Positions 1-10,527 of a stretch of 64,000 nt of DNA are shown here, piece after piece (the stretch's first letter is position 1; each line of letters starts with the position of its first letter). The position numbers and the translations under genes were made by a program. This stretch comes from Schoenoplectus triqueter (Eukaryota; Streptophyta; Magnoliopsida; Poales; Cyperaceae). The stretch lies in contig CAXKVV010000403.1 in assembly GCA_964058805.1 (NCBI GenBank), forward strand, positions 1-64,000, written 5' to 3'. The notes under the pieces are model-generated. The model was not told the DNA's origin. It did not search any database and saw nothing but the letters and a program-made list of their open reading frames with translations.

Positions 1-1211
1 AATCCGTTGGAGGAGATCAGCCGATACCAGTGGCTGACCAGAGTAAGGAGAAGGTCAAGTCAGCAGTGACACAGCCACCTTACAGACCGCCTGTCCCATT
101 CCCTCAGAGGCTCGCCAAGGCTCGTTTGGATGAACAATTTGCCAAATTTATGGAGGTATTGAAACAACTCACCATTTCTATTCTTTTTACTGACGCACTT
201 ATGCAGATGCCTTCCTACTCCAAGTTTCTCAAGGACATCTTATCAAACAAGAGGAGCTTGAAGGATTGCAAGAGTGTACAACTGAACCTTGAATGTAGTG
301 CTGTGGTGAGTCGCGAGCTACCTCCTAAGCTTGGCGATCTAGGTAAGTTCACTATCCCTTGCACCATTGGTAAAGCGGTTATCAACAAGGCTTTATGTGA
401 TTTGGGGGCAAGTGTGAGTCTCATGCCTCACACCATCTTTCAAAGGATAGGTGTGGGTGAGCTCAAGCCCACCCGTATGACTTTGCAGCTTGCAGATTTC
501 TCTGTCCGCTTGCCATTGGGGATAGTGGAGGACGTGCCCGTTCAGGTGGGCAAATTCTTTTTCCCAGGTGATTTCGTGGTGATGGAGATGGATGAGGACA
601 AGGATGTACCGGTCATTCTAGGGCGTCCTTTCCTCCGAACAGCAAGGACCATATTCGACACATATGAAGGAACTTTCACCATGAGAATTGGGGATGAAAA
701 AGTGCAGTTTCAAGTTGCTAAGGCAGTGAAGTACCCCGACTCACTTGATGATTGCTATCGTGTTGATGTCTTTGATGAGCTGGTCAATGACGTGCAGGAA
801 GACTTTCTCGAGCAAACCCAGAGCTCGCTCAGGTATCACTTTGATTTCTTGTCTCGTTTTCAGGATGACTTGAGCACCCAGGACAGTCATGCGACCCGCA
901 AGGAGCCCATCGAACTGAACATGGATGAAGCAGTTTGTGCAGCTGAAGTCTCAATAGATGAACCAGAACGCATACTATGCGAATCACATGAGGTTTTAGC
1001 AGATCGTGCACCACCACTCACAGATGCAAGTAAGCCCGAACTCAAGCCTCTTCCCGCCAATTTGAGGTATGAGTTTCTTGATTCTGACAGGTCTTCTCCA
1101 GTGATTGTGAGCACTCATTTGAGCCCCGACAAGACGTCAAGGCTATTGGAGAAACTGAGAATTCACAGGGGTGCCATTGGGTACTCGATCAAAGATATCA
1201 AGGGGCTTAGC
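1..1211 (+). pseudogene. Athila gag C-terminus and aspartic protease (left fragment)
   Basis: The frame is open from the window edge and ends at 1212-1214, where the first three bases of the inserted CRM LTR form TGA. The protease carries CDLGASVSLMP, with the catalytic Asp at 399-401; Athila elements use DLGAS rather than the usual D-S/T-G. The downstream VILGRPFLRT block, typical of the family, is also present. About 170 residues of linker to RT follow and are cut off after the Lys-Gly-Leu-Ser at 1200-1211. The same frame continues in the RT fragment starting at 6925. The product would be the polyprotein part that matures Gag and Pol. Here it is a truncated remnant with no start codon in view. 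Confidence 0.85.
1207..1211 (+). repeat. Target-site duplication, left copy (TTAGC)
   Basis: TTAGC directly precedes the TG of the CRM 5' LTR. The identical TTAGC follows the CA of the 3' LTR at 6920-6924. Five bp is the usual Ty3/gypsy duplication. Confidence 0.93.
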
Positions 1212-1873
1212 TGATGGCGATCAAGTCATGGCAGGTCTACAGGTGAACAATCATGATCAAGGAAGTAAGTTCTGGACCAGTTCTCAGTTTGAAGAACCAG
1301 GCCCAAGTCATATTTACAATTAATTTACGAAACAACAGCTTTCTGGACAGATTCGTACTGGGCCAGTATTTTGGGCATAACTCTCTCATAATAACTCGGA
1401 TTTGGGTGATTCAAATTTCTGTGATCAGATGATGCAATGGACTATCTTTTTTATGTTTTGAGTTTCTCTAGATTCCAGAGTCTTCTTGGTCAAAACCTCG
1501 TGTCAATTGAGCGTGGTTACTGAGGAGCCAGCCAGCATTTAGTTTCTTGGAACTTGTCTTTGAGTCTTTCTATGTTTTAATTATATTTTGGAATTAACAG
1601 TAGTAGTTAATGTTATTTTTATTGTGTTTTGATATTTGTAAAAATAGTTAAGGAGTTATTAATTAGTAGGAAGTTTCTAGAGTTGAGTTGTATGGCTATA
1701 TAAAGCCTAATTTCTGAATGTAAACTCACTTGTTGAATTATTATGAAAAAGTTTATCTTGAGTTGAGTTTATCTCCTCTTTTATCCTGCTGTGAGTTGAG
1801 AGTATCCTCCAGTTGTGATTTTATAGTTGAACGTGTGCGTGTCCTTGGACGATTCATAGCTCGAACGCTATCA
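1212..1873 (+). repeat. CRM copy 1, 5' LTR (662 bp)
   Basis: It starts TGATGGCGATCAAG and ends CGAACGCTATCA. A TATA box sits at 1697-1703. Its pair is at 6258-6919, with the same length. About six substitutions separate the two by eye, for example G/T in TTTTGGGCAT against TTTTGGTCAT, C/T in ACTCACTTG, and G/C just before TATGGC. Confidence 0.95.
1697..1703 (+). promoter_or_regulatory. TATA box of the CRM 5' LTR
   Basis: TATATAA in the context GGCTATATAAAGCC. The same box occurs at 6743 in the 3' LTR and at 29579 in CRM copy 2. Transcription would start about 30 bp downstream, which defines the U3/R border. The start site itself is not visible. Confidence 0.75.
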
Positions 1874-1875
1874 GT

Positions 1876-1887
1876 TGGTATCAGAGC
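1876..1887 (+). other. Primer binding site, tRNA-iMet type
   Basis: TGGTATCAGAGC lies two bases after the 5' LTR. It is the standard complement to the 3' end of initiator tRNA-Met used by many plant LTR elements. CRM copy 2 has the same site at 29758-29769. Confidence 0.92.
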
Positions 1888-1899
1888 AGCAGGCGAAGG

Positions 1900-3798
1900 A
1901 TGGTGCGACGTAGTGCTCGTGTCAATCCTCCTGAAGGCAACCAGCAAGCCGATCGAGATATTGAGTTGAACGAGTTGAGGCAGCATATGCAACAACTCCA
2001 AGAGCGTCTAGCGCGCGTGGAGGCCGCTGGGAATAACCACGATGATTCCTATCGTGGCTCAGATGGCGAAACTTATGGTGACGATGATGCGGAGTTCAAC
2101 CCCTTCCACGACAACCACACCTTGGTGTCCAGTGATGAAGAGGCTCTCCATCAAAATCACACCCGAAGGAACCAGCAATTTCGACGGGCTTTTGATCTAA
2201 AAGCAGATATTCCTGTGTACGAGGGGCACATACAACCCGATGAGTTCATAAATTGGCTCAATACGGTTGAACGTGTCTTTGAATACCAAGATGTCCCTGA
2301 GGAAGAAAAGGTGAAGATTGTTGCCATCAAGTTAAAGAAGCATGCATCTATTTGGTGGGAGCAGTTGAAAATGAAGCGAGCCCGTGAGGGTAAGCAAAAA
2401 ATCAGAACATGGGAAAAGATGGTGAAAGAGTTACGAAAGAAGTTTCTGCCGGAAGGGTACTTGCAAGAGGCCTTTTTTCAACTTCATGGCTTTGTTCAAG
2501 ATGATAAAACTGTGGTAGATTACACTGAAGAACTTGATCACCTCATGTTGAAATGTGGCGTTGTTGAGCCCGAAGAACAAACCATTGCACGATATCTTCG
2601 TGGCCTTCGCAAGGAGATTCATGATGTAGTAACTTTACAGCCCTTTATCTCTTATCATGATGTGTTTAAACTTACCACAAAAGTTGAAAAACAACTCAAG
2701 GAGAAAGAAGTCAGAAAAACAGTGAGCTTTGGTGGTAGCCGAGTTCTCAATCGAGGCCATCCAACAAGTCATGGGAGCAGTACACAATCAGCCAAACCAA
2801 CATCAAGTGCAGTGACCAAATTTTCAGCAAAAACCGCAGGACCCTCTAAACCAGCCCCTAAAGCTGTTCAATGCTATCGGTGCAAAGGGTACGGTCACAT
2901 CATGTCCGAGTGCCCAAACCAGCGGGTATTTACCATTGTTGAAGAACCCCTAGAAGAGGAACAAACAGATTTTGATTCTCCACCCGTGTTTGATGAGGCA
3001 GCAGATGAGGAGGATGTCATTTATGGAGATACGGATGAGATGTTGGTGATTAGGCGTGTGCTGAATTCCAGTCCCGTTCAAGATGATGTGTGGCTCCGTA
3101 ACAATATCTTCCATACACGATGCACCTCTCATGGGAAGGTATGCGATGTTATCATTGATAGCGGGAGTTGTGAGAATGTTGTTTCTGAAATTATGGTACA
3201 AAAGTTGCCGCTTAAAACTGAAAAGCACCCAAAACCGTACAAACTCTCTTGGTTGGAAAAGGGTAAATGTGTGCAAGTTGACCGGCGTTGTTTGGTTAAT
3301 TTTTCTATTGGTGAGAAGTACCGAGATGAGGTATGGTGTGATGTAGTTTCTATGGATGCTTGTCATTTACTTTTGGGGAGGCCTTGGCAGTTTGATAGAA
3401 AGGTACACCATGACGGTTTTAAAAACACTTATTCTTTTGAGCTGAATGGTGCTAAGATTACTTTGGGTCCTTCTAGAATGGAAATGAAATCTAAACCTGC
3501 CCTCAAGGATAGCAATTTCATTCTCTCAAAATCTGAATTTACTGAAATTTTTGAAGAATCCCAAATAGCCTTTGCATTGGTGGTGAAAGAAGTTAAGGGT
3601 GACAGAAGTACTCTAATACCTGGACCAGTGGTACCTTTACTTGAACAATTTCAGAACCTTATTCCAGATGAAATTCCAGCAGGTTTACCTCCAATGAGGA
3701 GTGTGCAACACTGCATAGATTTTGTTCCTGGTGCAGTTTTGCCAAACAAAGCAGCCTACCGAATGAACCCAACAGAAAACGCCGAGTTACAGCGGTAA
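1900..3798 (+). CDS. CRM copy 1 Gag and protease, ended early by a nonsense codon
   Basis: ATG at 1900 (MVRRSARVNPPEG) lies 12 bp after the primer site, leaving a very short leader. Residues about 100-270 form the retrotransposon Gag core (WWEQLKMKRAREG, then LRKKFLPEGYLQEAFFQL). A zinc knuckle CYRCKGYGHIMSEC (CX2CX4HX4C) is at residues 325-338 and would bind the RNA genome. The protease follows, with the catalytic DSGS Asp at 3157-3159 and LLLGRPWQFDR as its C-terminal strand. The frame ends at TAA 3796-3798 in the protease-RT linker. CRM copy 2 has CAA there (31635-31637), so this is a C-to-T nonsense change and not a natural Gag stop. Reading continues in the same frame in the next feature. 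Confidence 0.9.
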   Translation: MVRRSARVNPPEGNQQADRDIELNELRQHMQQLQERLARVEAAGNNHDDSYRGSDGETYGDDDAEFNPFHDNHTLVSSDEEALHQNHTRRNQQFRRAFDLKADIPVYEGHIQPDEFINWLNTVERVFEYQDVPEEEKVKIVAIKLKKHASIWWEQLKMKRAREGKQKIRTWEKMVKELRKKFLPEGYLQEAFFQLHGFVQDDKTVVDYTEELDHLMLKCGVVEPEEQTIARYLRGLRKEIHDVVTLQPFISYHDVFKLTTKVEKQLKEKEVRKTVSFGGSRVLNRGHPTSHGSSTQSAKPTSSAVTKFSAKTAGPSKPAPKAVQCYRCKGYGHIMSECPNQRVFTIVEEPLEEEQTDFDSPPVFDEAADEEDVIYGDTDEMLVIRRVLNSSPVQDDVWLRNNIFHTRCTSHGKVCDVIIDSGSCENVVSEIMVQKLPLKTEKHPKPYKLSWLEKGKCVQVDRRCLVNFSIGEKYRDEVWCDVVSMDACHLLLGRPWQFDRKVHHDGFKNTYSFELNGAKITLGPSRMEMKSKPALKDSNFILSKSEFTEIFEESQIAFALVVKEVKGDRSTLIPGPVVPLLEQFQNLIPDEIPAGLPPMRSVQHCIDFVPGAVLPNKAAYRMNPTENAELQR

Positions 3799-6369
3799 GT
3801 AGATGAGTTGTTGAGAAAGGGTTTGGTGCGTGAAAGCATGAGTCCTTATGCAGTTCCAGCCTTGCTTGTGCCAAAGAAAGATGGTTCTTTTCGCATGTGT
3901 GTGGATAGTAGAGCGGTCAACAAGATTACTATCAAGTATCGCTTCCATATTCCTCGTCTAGATGACATGCTAGATCAGCTCCATGGTGCTAGTGTGTTTT
4001 TAAAGATTGATCTTAGAAGTGGGTACCATCAGATTCGTATGAGGTCTGGTGATGAATGGAAGACGGCATTTAAGACCCGTGATGGATTGTTTGAGTGGTT
4101 GGTGATGCCATTCGGACTCTCTAATGCTCCTAGTACTTTTATGAGAATAATGAATTTGGTGTTTAAGTCTTTTATTGGCAGATTTGTGGTGGTCTATTTT
4201 GATGATATACTCGTGTATAGCACGGGTAAAGAAGAGCATTTGGAACACCTTCGCCAAGTCTTTGAAGTGCTAGCTGAACAGAAACTCTACATCAACCTCA
4301 AGAAGTGCGAGTTTCTAACCAGCAACTTGGTGTTTCTAGGCTATATGGTTTCAGCTGAGGGTATTCATGTTGATCCTTCTAAAGTGGATGCAATTGTTTC
4401 ATGGCCAATACCAACCAACATTCACGATGTGAGGAGTTTTCATGGACTGGCCTCATTTTATCGCCGGTTCATTCGAGATTTCAGCACTCTTGTCTCTCCA
4501 ATCACCGAGTGCTTGAAAGGAGGAGTATTCAAATGGACAAAGGAAGCTGAAAAGAGCTTTCAACTCATCAAGGAGAAGATGACAGCAGCCCCAATTCTTA
4601 CTTTGCCCAACTTTGAGAATATTTTTGAGCTTGAATGTGATGCATCTGGTGTTGACATTGGTGCGGTTCTCAATCAAGAAGGTCGACCTATTGCCTTCTT
4701 TAGTGAAAAGCTTTCAGATTCACGTAAGAACTACACTACATATGACAAGGAGTTCTATGCAATTGTCCGAGCTCTTGGGCATTGGAGACACTACCTCATT
4801 TCCAAGGAGTTCATTCTCTACTCCGACCATGAGGCGCTGAAGTTCATAAATGGGCAGCACAAGCTCAAACCAAGGCATGCAAGGTGGGTGGAATTTTTAC
4901 AAGGCTACACATTCCACATCAAGCATAAAAGTGGTGCTTCAAATCAAGTGGCGGATGCTTTAAGTAGGAGGCATTCTTTGCTGTCCACAATGAAGGTAAA
5001 TGTTCTTGGGTTTGAAGTGATCAAGGAGTTGTATTCTGATGATGAGTTCTTTGGCATGATAAAAACTGAATGTGCAAAAGGGCCATATAAAGAATTTGTG
5101 GTGAATGATGGATATATTTTCTATGGCAACCGTTTGTGCGTACCGAATTATTCTTTGAGGTGGCAGATCATTAAAGAGGTTCATGATGGTGGGTTAAGTG
5201 GTCATTTTGGACGAGATAAAACTGGTGCATTACTCCAAGACCGTTTCTATTGGCCTAAAATGATGAAGGATGTAAACCATTACATTTTGAGATGTAGAAC
5301 TTGCCATCTAGCAAAAACAAAGTCTCAAAATTTTGGACTTTACACTCCCCTTCCTGTTCCTAATGCACCATGGGAAGATGTGAGCATGGACTTTGTGATG
5401 GGATTGCCCCGAACTCAACACAGCAAAGATTCAATCATGGTGGTGGTTGATCGGTTCTCTAAAATGGCGCACTTTGTTCCTTGTGCAAAAATGATGGATG
5501 CCACTAACATAGCTGATCTTTATTTCAAGGAGATAGTGAAGTTGCATGGCATTCCAAATACCATAACATCTGACAGAGACCCGAAGTTTGTTGAGCATTT
5601 TTGGAGAACACTTTGGCGTAAGATGGGTACAAAGCTGCAGTTTAGTTCAGCCTATCATCCTCAAACCGATGGCCAAACTGAGATTGTGAATCGGAGTTTG
5701 GGCAATCTGTTGAGAAGCTTGGTGGGTGATAACATACGCCAATGGGACCTTGTTCTACCTCAAGCTGAATTCGCTTACAACAGGTCCAACAGCAAGACGA
5801 TAGGTAAAAGCCCTTTTGAAGTGGTGTATGGATGCAATCCAAAGACTCCTCTTGATCTTGTGTCATTGCCAATCAGCCATAGCTATAGTGGAGATGTAGA
5901 TGAGCGTGCTAAAGCAATCAAGGACTTGCATGAACAAGTCAGCAAGAGGATTGAGAAGCAAAATCAGAAGTATGAAAGACAAGCTAACAAGCACCGAAGG
6001 GCTGTGATTTTCAAAGAAGGTGATCTTGTGTGGGTGCATTTGAGCAAGGAGAGATTTCCACCTGGGCGCAATGCAAAGCTCAAGCACCGTGGTGATGGAC
6101 CGTTTAAAATCTTGCAGCGCATAGGTGACAATGCTTACAAGGTGGAGCTTCCCGGAGATTATGGTGTTTCATCCACATTCAATGTGAAGGATCTTTCTCC
6201 ATACCATGGCGAAAATGAGCCGAACTCGTGGGCGAGTTCTTTTCAACCAGGGGAGAATGATGGCGATCAAGTCATGGCAGGTCTACAGGTGAACAATCAT
6301 GATCAAGGAAGTAAGTTCTGGACCAGTTCTCAGTTTGAAGAACCAGGCCCAAGTCATATTTACAATTAA
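3799..6369 (+). pseudogene. CRM copy 1 RT, RNase H and integrase, downstream of a nonsense codon
   Basis: This is the continuation of gag-pol after the TAA at 3796. RT has [10 protein letters not shown], a SGYHQIRM block and the catalytic YFDD at about 4198-4206. RNase H shows DASG, a KEFYAIV Glu and an LYSDHEAL Asp. Integrase has an HHCC zinc finger (ending CRTC) and a D,D35,E core: DFVMG, SDRDPKF and GQTEIVNRS, with 35 residues between the last Asp and Glu. The C-terminus has RGDGPFKIL and [11 protein letters not shown] but no chromodomain. The frame crosses into the 3' LTR at 6258 and stops at 6369, adding about 37 LTR-encoded residues, as CRM elements with a CR-type tail do. All catalytic residues look intact, so readthrough or repair in trans is the only visible barrier to function. 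Confidence 0.88.
6249..6257 (+). other. Polypurine tract of CRM copy 1
   Basis: AGGGGAGAA directly abuts the TG of the 3' LTR and is the expected plus-strand primer. It lies inside the integrase reading frame, because the frame runs on into the LTR. Confidence 0.85.
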
Positions 6370-6919
6370 TTTACGAAACAACAGCTTTCTGGACAGATTC
6401 GTACTGGGCCAGTATTTTGGTCATAACTCTCTCATAATAACTCGGATTTGGGTGATTCAAATTTCTGTGATCAGATGATGCAATGGACTATCTTTTTTAT
6501 GTTTTGAGTTTCTCTAGATTCCAGAGTCTTCTTGGTCAAAACCTCGTGTCAAGTGAGCGTGGTTACTGAGGAGCCAGCCAGCATTTAGTTTCTTGAAACT
6601 TGTCTTTGAGTCTTTCTATGTTTTAATTATATTTTGGAATTAACAGTAGTAGTTAATGTTATTTTTATTGTGTTTTGATATTTGCAAAAATAGTTAAGGA
6701 GTTATTAATTAGTAGGAAGTTTCTAGAGTTGAGTTCTATGGCTATATAAAGCCTAATTTCTGAATGTAAACTCATTTGTTGAATTATTATGAAAAAGTTT
6801 ATCTTGAGTTGAGTTTATCTCCTCTTTTATCCTGCTGTGAGTTGAGAGTATCCTCCAGTTGTGATTTTATAGTTGAACGTGTGCGTGTCCTTGGACGATT
6901 CATAGCTCGAACGCTATCA
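6258..6919 (+). repeat. CRM copy 1, 3' LTR (662 bp)
   Basis: Partner of 1212-1873 with the same ends and length. Its first 112 bp encode the end of the integrase frame. TATA is at 6743-6750. It is followed by the TTAGC duplication. Confidence 0.95.
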
Positions 6920-6924
6920 TTAGC
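6920..6924 (+). repeat. Target-site duplication, right copy (TTAGC)
   Basis: Matches 1207-1211. Athila pol resumes in frame after it. Confidence 0.93.
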
Positions 6925-8227
6925 CCAGCCATTTGTGCACATCGCATACACCTGGAGGACAGTCACAAACCTTCAGTGCAGCATCAAAGGCGGCTCAACC
7001 CAATTCTTCAAGAGGTAGTAAAGAAAGAAATTCTTAAATTGCTTGATTCTAACATCATTTTTCCTATCTCAGACAGCAAATGGGTGAGTCCAGTGCACGT
7101 GGTTCCAAAGAAAGGTGGAGCAACAGTGGTTAAGAATGAAAAGGTTGAGATGGTTCAAGTGCGCACCACGACAGGGTGGAGAATGTGCATTGATTACCGC
7201 AAGCTGAATGCTGCGACTCGCAAGGACCACTTCCCCCTTCCTTTTGTGGATCAGATGTTGGAGCGTCTTGCGAATCACACTCATTTCTGCTACCTTGATG
7301 GGTATTCAGGCTTCTTTCAGGTACCCATTCATCCTCAGGATATGGAGATGACGACATTCACATGTCCTTATGGCACCTTTGCCTATCGAAGGATGCCGTT
7401 TGGCTTGTGTAATGTGCCAGCTACATTTCAAAGAGCGATGATGGCTATTTTCTCTGCTTTCATTGAAAAAGAGGTTGACATTTTCATGGATGACTTTTCT
7501 GTTTGTGGTACCTCTTTTGATTCTTGTCTAGCCAATCTTTGTAAGGTTTTGCAGAGATGTGAGGAAGTCAATCTAGTTCTCAATTGGGAGAAGTGTCACT
7601 TCATGGTACAAGAGGGCATTGTTCTTGGACATCGAGTGACAAGCAAGGGCATTGAAGTTGACAAAGCAAAAGTTGAGGTCATCGAGATGCTTTACACACC
7701 GACCAACGTCAAGGATGTGCGCAGTTTCCTTGGTCATTGCGGCTTCTACCGCCGTTTCATCAAGGATTTTGCCCAGATTGCCAAGCCCTTGACAAATCTC
7801 TTGGTAAAGGAAAATGATTTTGTCTTTTCTGATGAGTGTGTTAAGTCTTTTCACAGGTTGAAGGAGGCACTTGTTTCAGCACCTATCTTACAGCCTCCTG
7901 ATTGGACCAAGCCTTTTGAGATCATGTGTGATGCCAGTGACTATGCTGTTGGTGCAGTTCTTGGGCAAAGGAAGGACAAGTTGCCCGTCGCCATTTGTTA
8001 CGCGAGCAAGGTTCTCGATCCAGCACAGGTCAACTACACCACAACCGAAAAGGAGCTCTTAGCTGTGGTGTTCGCCCTTGAGAAGTTTCGCTCCTACTTG
8101 GTCGGCTCTCAGATCGTTGTCTACACTGACCACGCCGCACTCAGGTATTTGATGAGCAAAAAGGATGCCAAACCCCATCTTCTCCGATGGATCCTTTCGT
8201 TGCAGGAATTTGACATCAGAAAATTCA
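6925..8227 (+). pseudogene. Athila reverse transcriptase and RNase H (right fragment)
   Basis: The frame continues the one left at 1211. RT shows VQHQRRLNP, a [13 protein letters not shown] block, [36 protein letters not shown] and the catalytic FMDD at 7486-7494. RNase H has [15 protein letters not shown], a [11 protein letters not shown]lu and [11 protein letters not shown]. After LQEFDI the frame is lost: the conserved VADHLSR tail is found in another frame from 8228, so a small deletion near 8215-8227 removed the short linker and shifted the frame. The product would copy the element RNA into cDNA. Here it is inactive through the split, the shift and the downstream stops. Confidence 0.88.
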
Positions 8228-9724
8228 GTTGCAGATCACCTCTCACGTTTGCATTGGGAAGGAGAGGCCTAAAGCGACATTGCAATTGACGATTCGATTC
8301 TTGGAGAGCAGCTCTACTCTCTCATGGCATTCACTGACTCTACTGCTTGCGACCCGCATGATGACCCTTGCGGCCCGCAAGTAGCACACGCAGAGCACAT
8401 TTCCTCGCTGAAACCTGCATCGGTACCATGGTATGCGGATTTTGCTAACTTTCTTGTTGCAGGTGTATATCCCCCAGGCATGACTTACCAGCAGAGGAAG
8501 AAGTTTAAGGCTGATGTCAAGTATTATTTTTGGGAAGAGCCTTTTCTCTTCAAGGTAGGTATTGATGGGATTTTTCGGCGTTGTGTGCCACATGAGGAGG
8601 TACATTCTATTCTCTTTCATTGTCATTCTTCTGCTTATGGAGGCCATGCCTCCTCTTCTAAAACTGCTACCAAAGTTTTGCAGTCAGGTTTCTTTTGGCC
8701 CACTATCTTCAAGGATGCGCATTCTTTTGTGCTTTCATGCGATCAGTGCCAAAGAACCGGGAACATCACAAGGCGTAGTGAGATGCCACAGCAGCCCATC
8801 CTAGAGGTTGAGATCTTCGATGTCTGGGGTATAGACTTCATGGGACCGTTTCCTTCCTCAAAAGGGTACGAGCATATCCTGGTGGCAGTGGACTACGTTT
8901 CCAAATGGGTAGAGGCGCTACCTTGTGCAAAGGCGGATGCGAATGTCGTCAAGCGCCACTTCAAGGACACCATCTTCCCTCGTTTCAGAGTGCCTCGAGC
9001 CGTCATCAGTGACGGAGGCAAACACTTCGTCAACCGTCAGTTTCAGCTGCTCATGAGCAGCCTTGGGGTCACACATAAGGTAGCCACTGCCTATCACCCT
9101 CAAACTAACGGTTTAGCTGAAGTGTCGAACAGGGAGATCAAGTCCATCTTGGAGAAGACTGTTGCGAAGACTAGAAAAGATTGGGCTTTCAAGCTCAATG
9201 ATGCACTTTGGGCATATCGCACAGCTTTCAAGACACCGATTGGCATGAGCCCTTTCAAACTGGTGTATGGCAAGCCTTGTCATCTTCTGGTTGCGATCGA
9301 GCACAAGGCATATTGGGCGACTCGTGCAATCAACATGGACTTGCTTGCAGCTGGAGAGAAGCGCATCCTCGACTTGCACGAATTGGAGGAAATGCGCTTG
9401 CAGGCTTATGAGAATGCCAAAATCTAAAAGGAGCGAACAAAAAGAGTACATGATGAGCGCATCATGCGCAAGGACTTCAAAGAAGGTGATCTAGTTCTCT
9501 TGTTCAATTCTAGATTGAGGCTATTTCCAGGCAAACTGAAATCAAGGTGGTCCGGGCCCTTCGTGGTGAAGAAGGTCTATCCTTTCGGAGCAGTGGACAT
9601 TGCAGGAAAGGATGGAAAGAATTTCAAAGTGAACGGTCAACGCCTCAAGGGTTATGTTGCTGATCAGCATCATGGCGAACGCATTGAGATGCACCTTTCC
9701 GATCCAACCCCATCAACGACGTAG
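8228..9724 (+). pseudogene. Athila integrase, with two in-frame stops
   Basis: The frame restarts with VADHLSR, meets TAA at 8270-8272, and then encodes a linker and integrase. The zinc finger HCHS...GGH...SCDQC is at about 8620-8750. The catalytic core has [17 protein letters not shown] and [14 protein letters not shown], matching D,D,E. Next comes [28 protein letters not shown] at 9425-9427 replaces a codon in the AYENAKI-x-KERTK stretch. The C-terminal [26 protein letters not shown] module continues to 9724. The linker at 8346-8381 encodes two copies of the palindromic CTTGC..GCAAG motif, an unusual insertion in a coding region. The protein would join cDNA to the host chromosome. Confidence 0.87.
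8346..8381 (+). repeat. Hairpin mini-repeat pair inside pol (CTTGCGACCCGCATG, CTTGCGGCCCGCAAG)
   Basis: Two 15-mers 6 bp apart. The second is an inverted repeat (CTTGCG / CGCAAG) around a 3-nt centre. They are the first of about 16 such motifs in this Athila element. Confidence 0.8.
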
Positions 9725-10527
9725 AGGAAAGAAGGTCAAGCTCGGGACCTAAAATAAGCGCTTATTGGGAGGCAACCCAAGGGATAGGGTTTAGCTTTTC
9801 GGTTCTTTCTTTTTCTTTCTTTCTTTTTCTTTATTTTGTTTCATTTGCATTACTTTATTTTTCTTTCTCATGCATATACTTGGTTGAGTTATTTGTGAGA
9901 TTGCAGGTGTCAGGTGGAGGGAAATATGCAATAAAGCGGATCAGGGACACTAATACGATAAAGTTTGCACATACCTTGCGACCCGCAAGGAATGGATTGC
10001 GACCCGCTAGATATCAATACTTGCGACCCGCAAGGGTCTCTTGCGGCCCGCAAGGCGTTGTGGGGCCCTACTTAAACCCTAGCCGCCAGCCCCTTTCTTC
10101 TTCTCTCTCTTCATTCGACCGGCCACCTTCTCCCTCTATCTCTCTCTGGAGCTCTTGCGACCCACATCACCGCCGCCAGCCTTGCGACCCGCCAGTTGCC
10201 AGCCGCCGCCGCCTTGCGACCCGCCAGCCGCCGTTCCTCTCTCCTCCACCTCTCCTCCGTCCCGTCACCTCTCTGCCTCCCTCTTCTCTCTCGATCCGAG
10301 CCAAGAAGGAGCCGCCTCCGCCCCCCTAGCAACCAGCAGCGTCTCTTCCTCCTCTAAATCGGTTTGCAACACTAAACTCTCTGATTTTTGATAGGTTTTC
10401 GATTTGGGATTTCGGTTTCTGCCTTGCACCAGAACTGGTACCAAACCCTTGCGACCCGCACTCCATTGCCACTTGCTACCCGCAAGTCTACCCTTGCTAC
10501 CCGCAAGCTAGTTATCCAGAACCCAAT
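9725..10527 (+). other. Athila pol to third-ORF spacer, with hairpin mini-repeats
   Basis: Non-coding. It opens with the conserved post-integrase motif AAGCGCTTATTGGGAGGCAA (9756-9775), seen in many Athila elements. A T-rich stretch (9797-9870), a CT-rich leader and many short repeats follow. CTTGC..GCAAG-type 15-mers start at 9975, 9996, 10020, 10040, 10154, 10181, 10213, 10448, 10472 and 10493. An open frame at 9880-10329 is low-complexity translation of these repeats and has no protein features. Confidence 0.7.

Larger units (their letters stand above)
1212..6919 (+). mobile_element. CRM-clade chromovirus copy 1, structurally complete (5708 bp)
   Basis: Two 662-bp LTRs (TG...CA) flank a tRNA-iMet-type primer site, one gag-pol reading frame and a polypurine tract, with a TTAGC target duplication outside. 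The RT and integrase C-terminus resemble the CRM lineage: an [11 protein letters not shown] block, a GDGPF module, no chromodomain, and a frame that runs on into the 3' LTR. By eye the LTRs differ at about six positions (under 1%), so the insertion is recent. The coding frame is broken once, by a TAA at 3796-3798. CRM elements are known to target centromeric chromatin, and the neighbouring satellite fits that. Clade assignment is by motif recognition and was not tested with a tree. Confidence 0.88.

Noticed and set aside
1730..2001. Small frames on both strands across the CRM LTR and primer site (also at 6776 and 29612)
   Set aside because: They overlap LTR promoter, leader and gag start, and repeat only because the LTR repeats.
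2950..3366. 138-codon - strand frame opposite CRM gag-protease (repeated at 30800)
   Set aside because: Shadow of the sense gene; present in both copies because the gene is.
9880..10329. 149-codon frame after Athila integrase
   Set aside because: It starts in a T-rich spacer and consists of translated hairpin motifs and CT-rich leader; no family resemblance.
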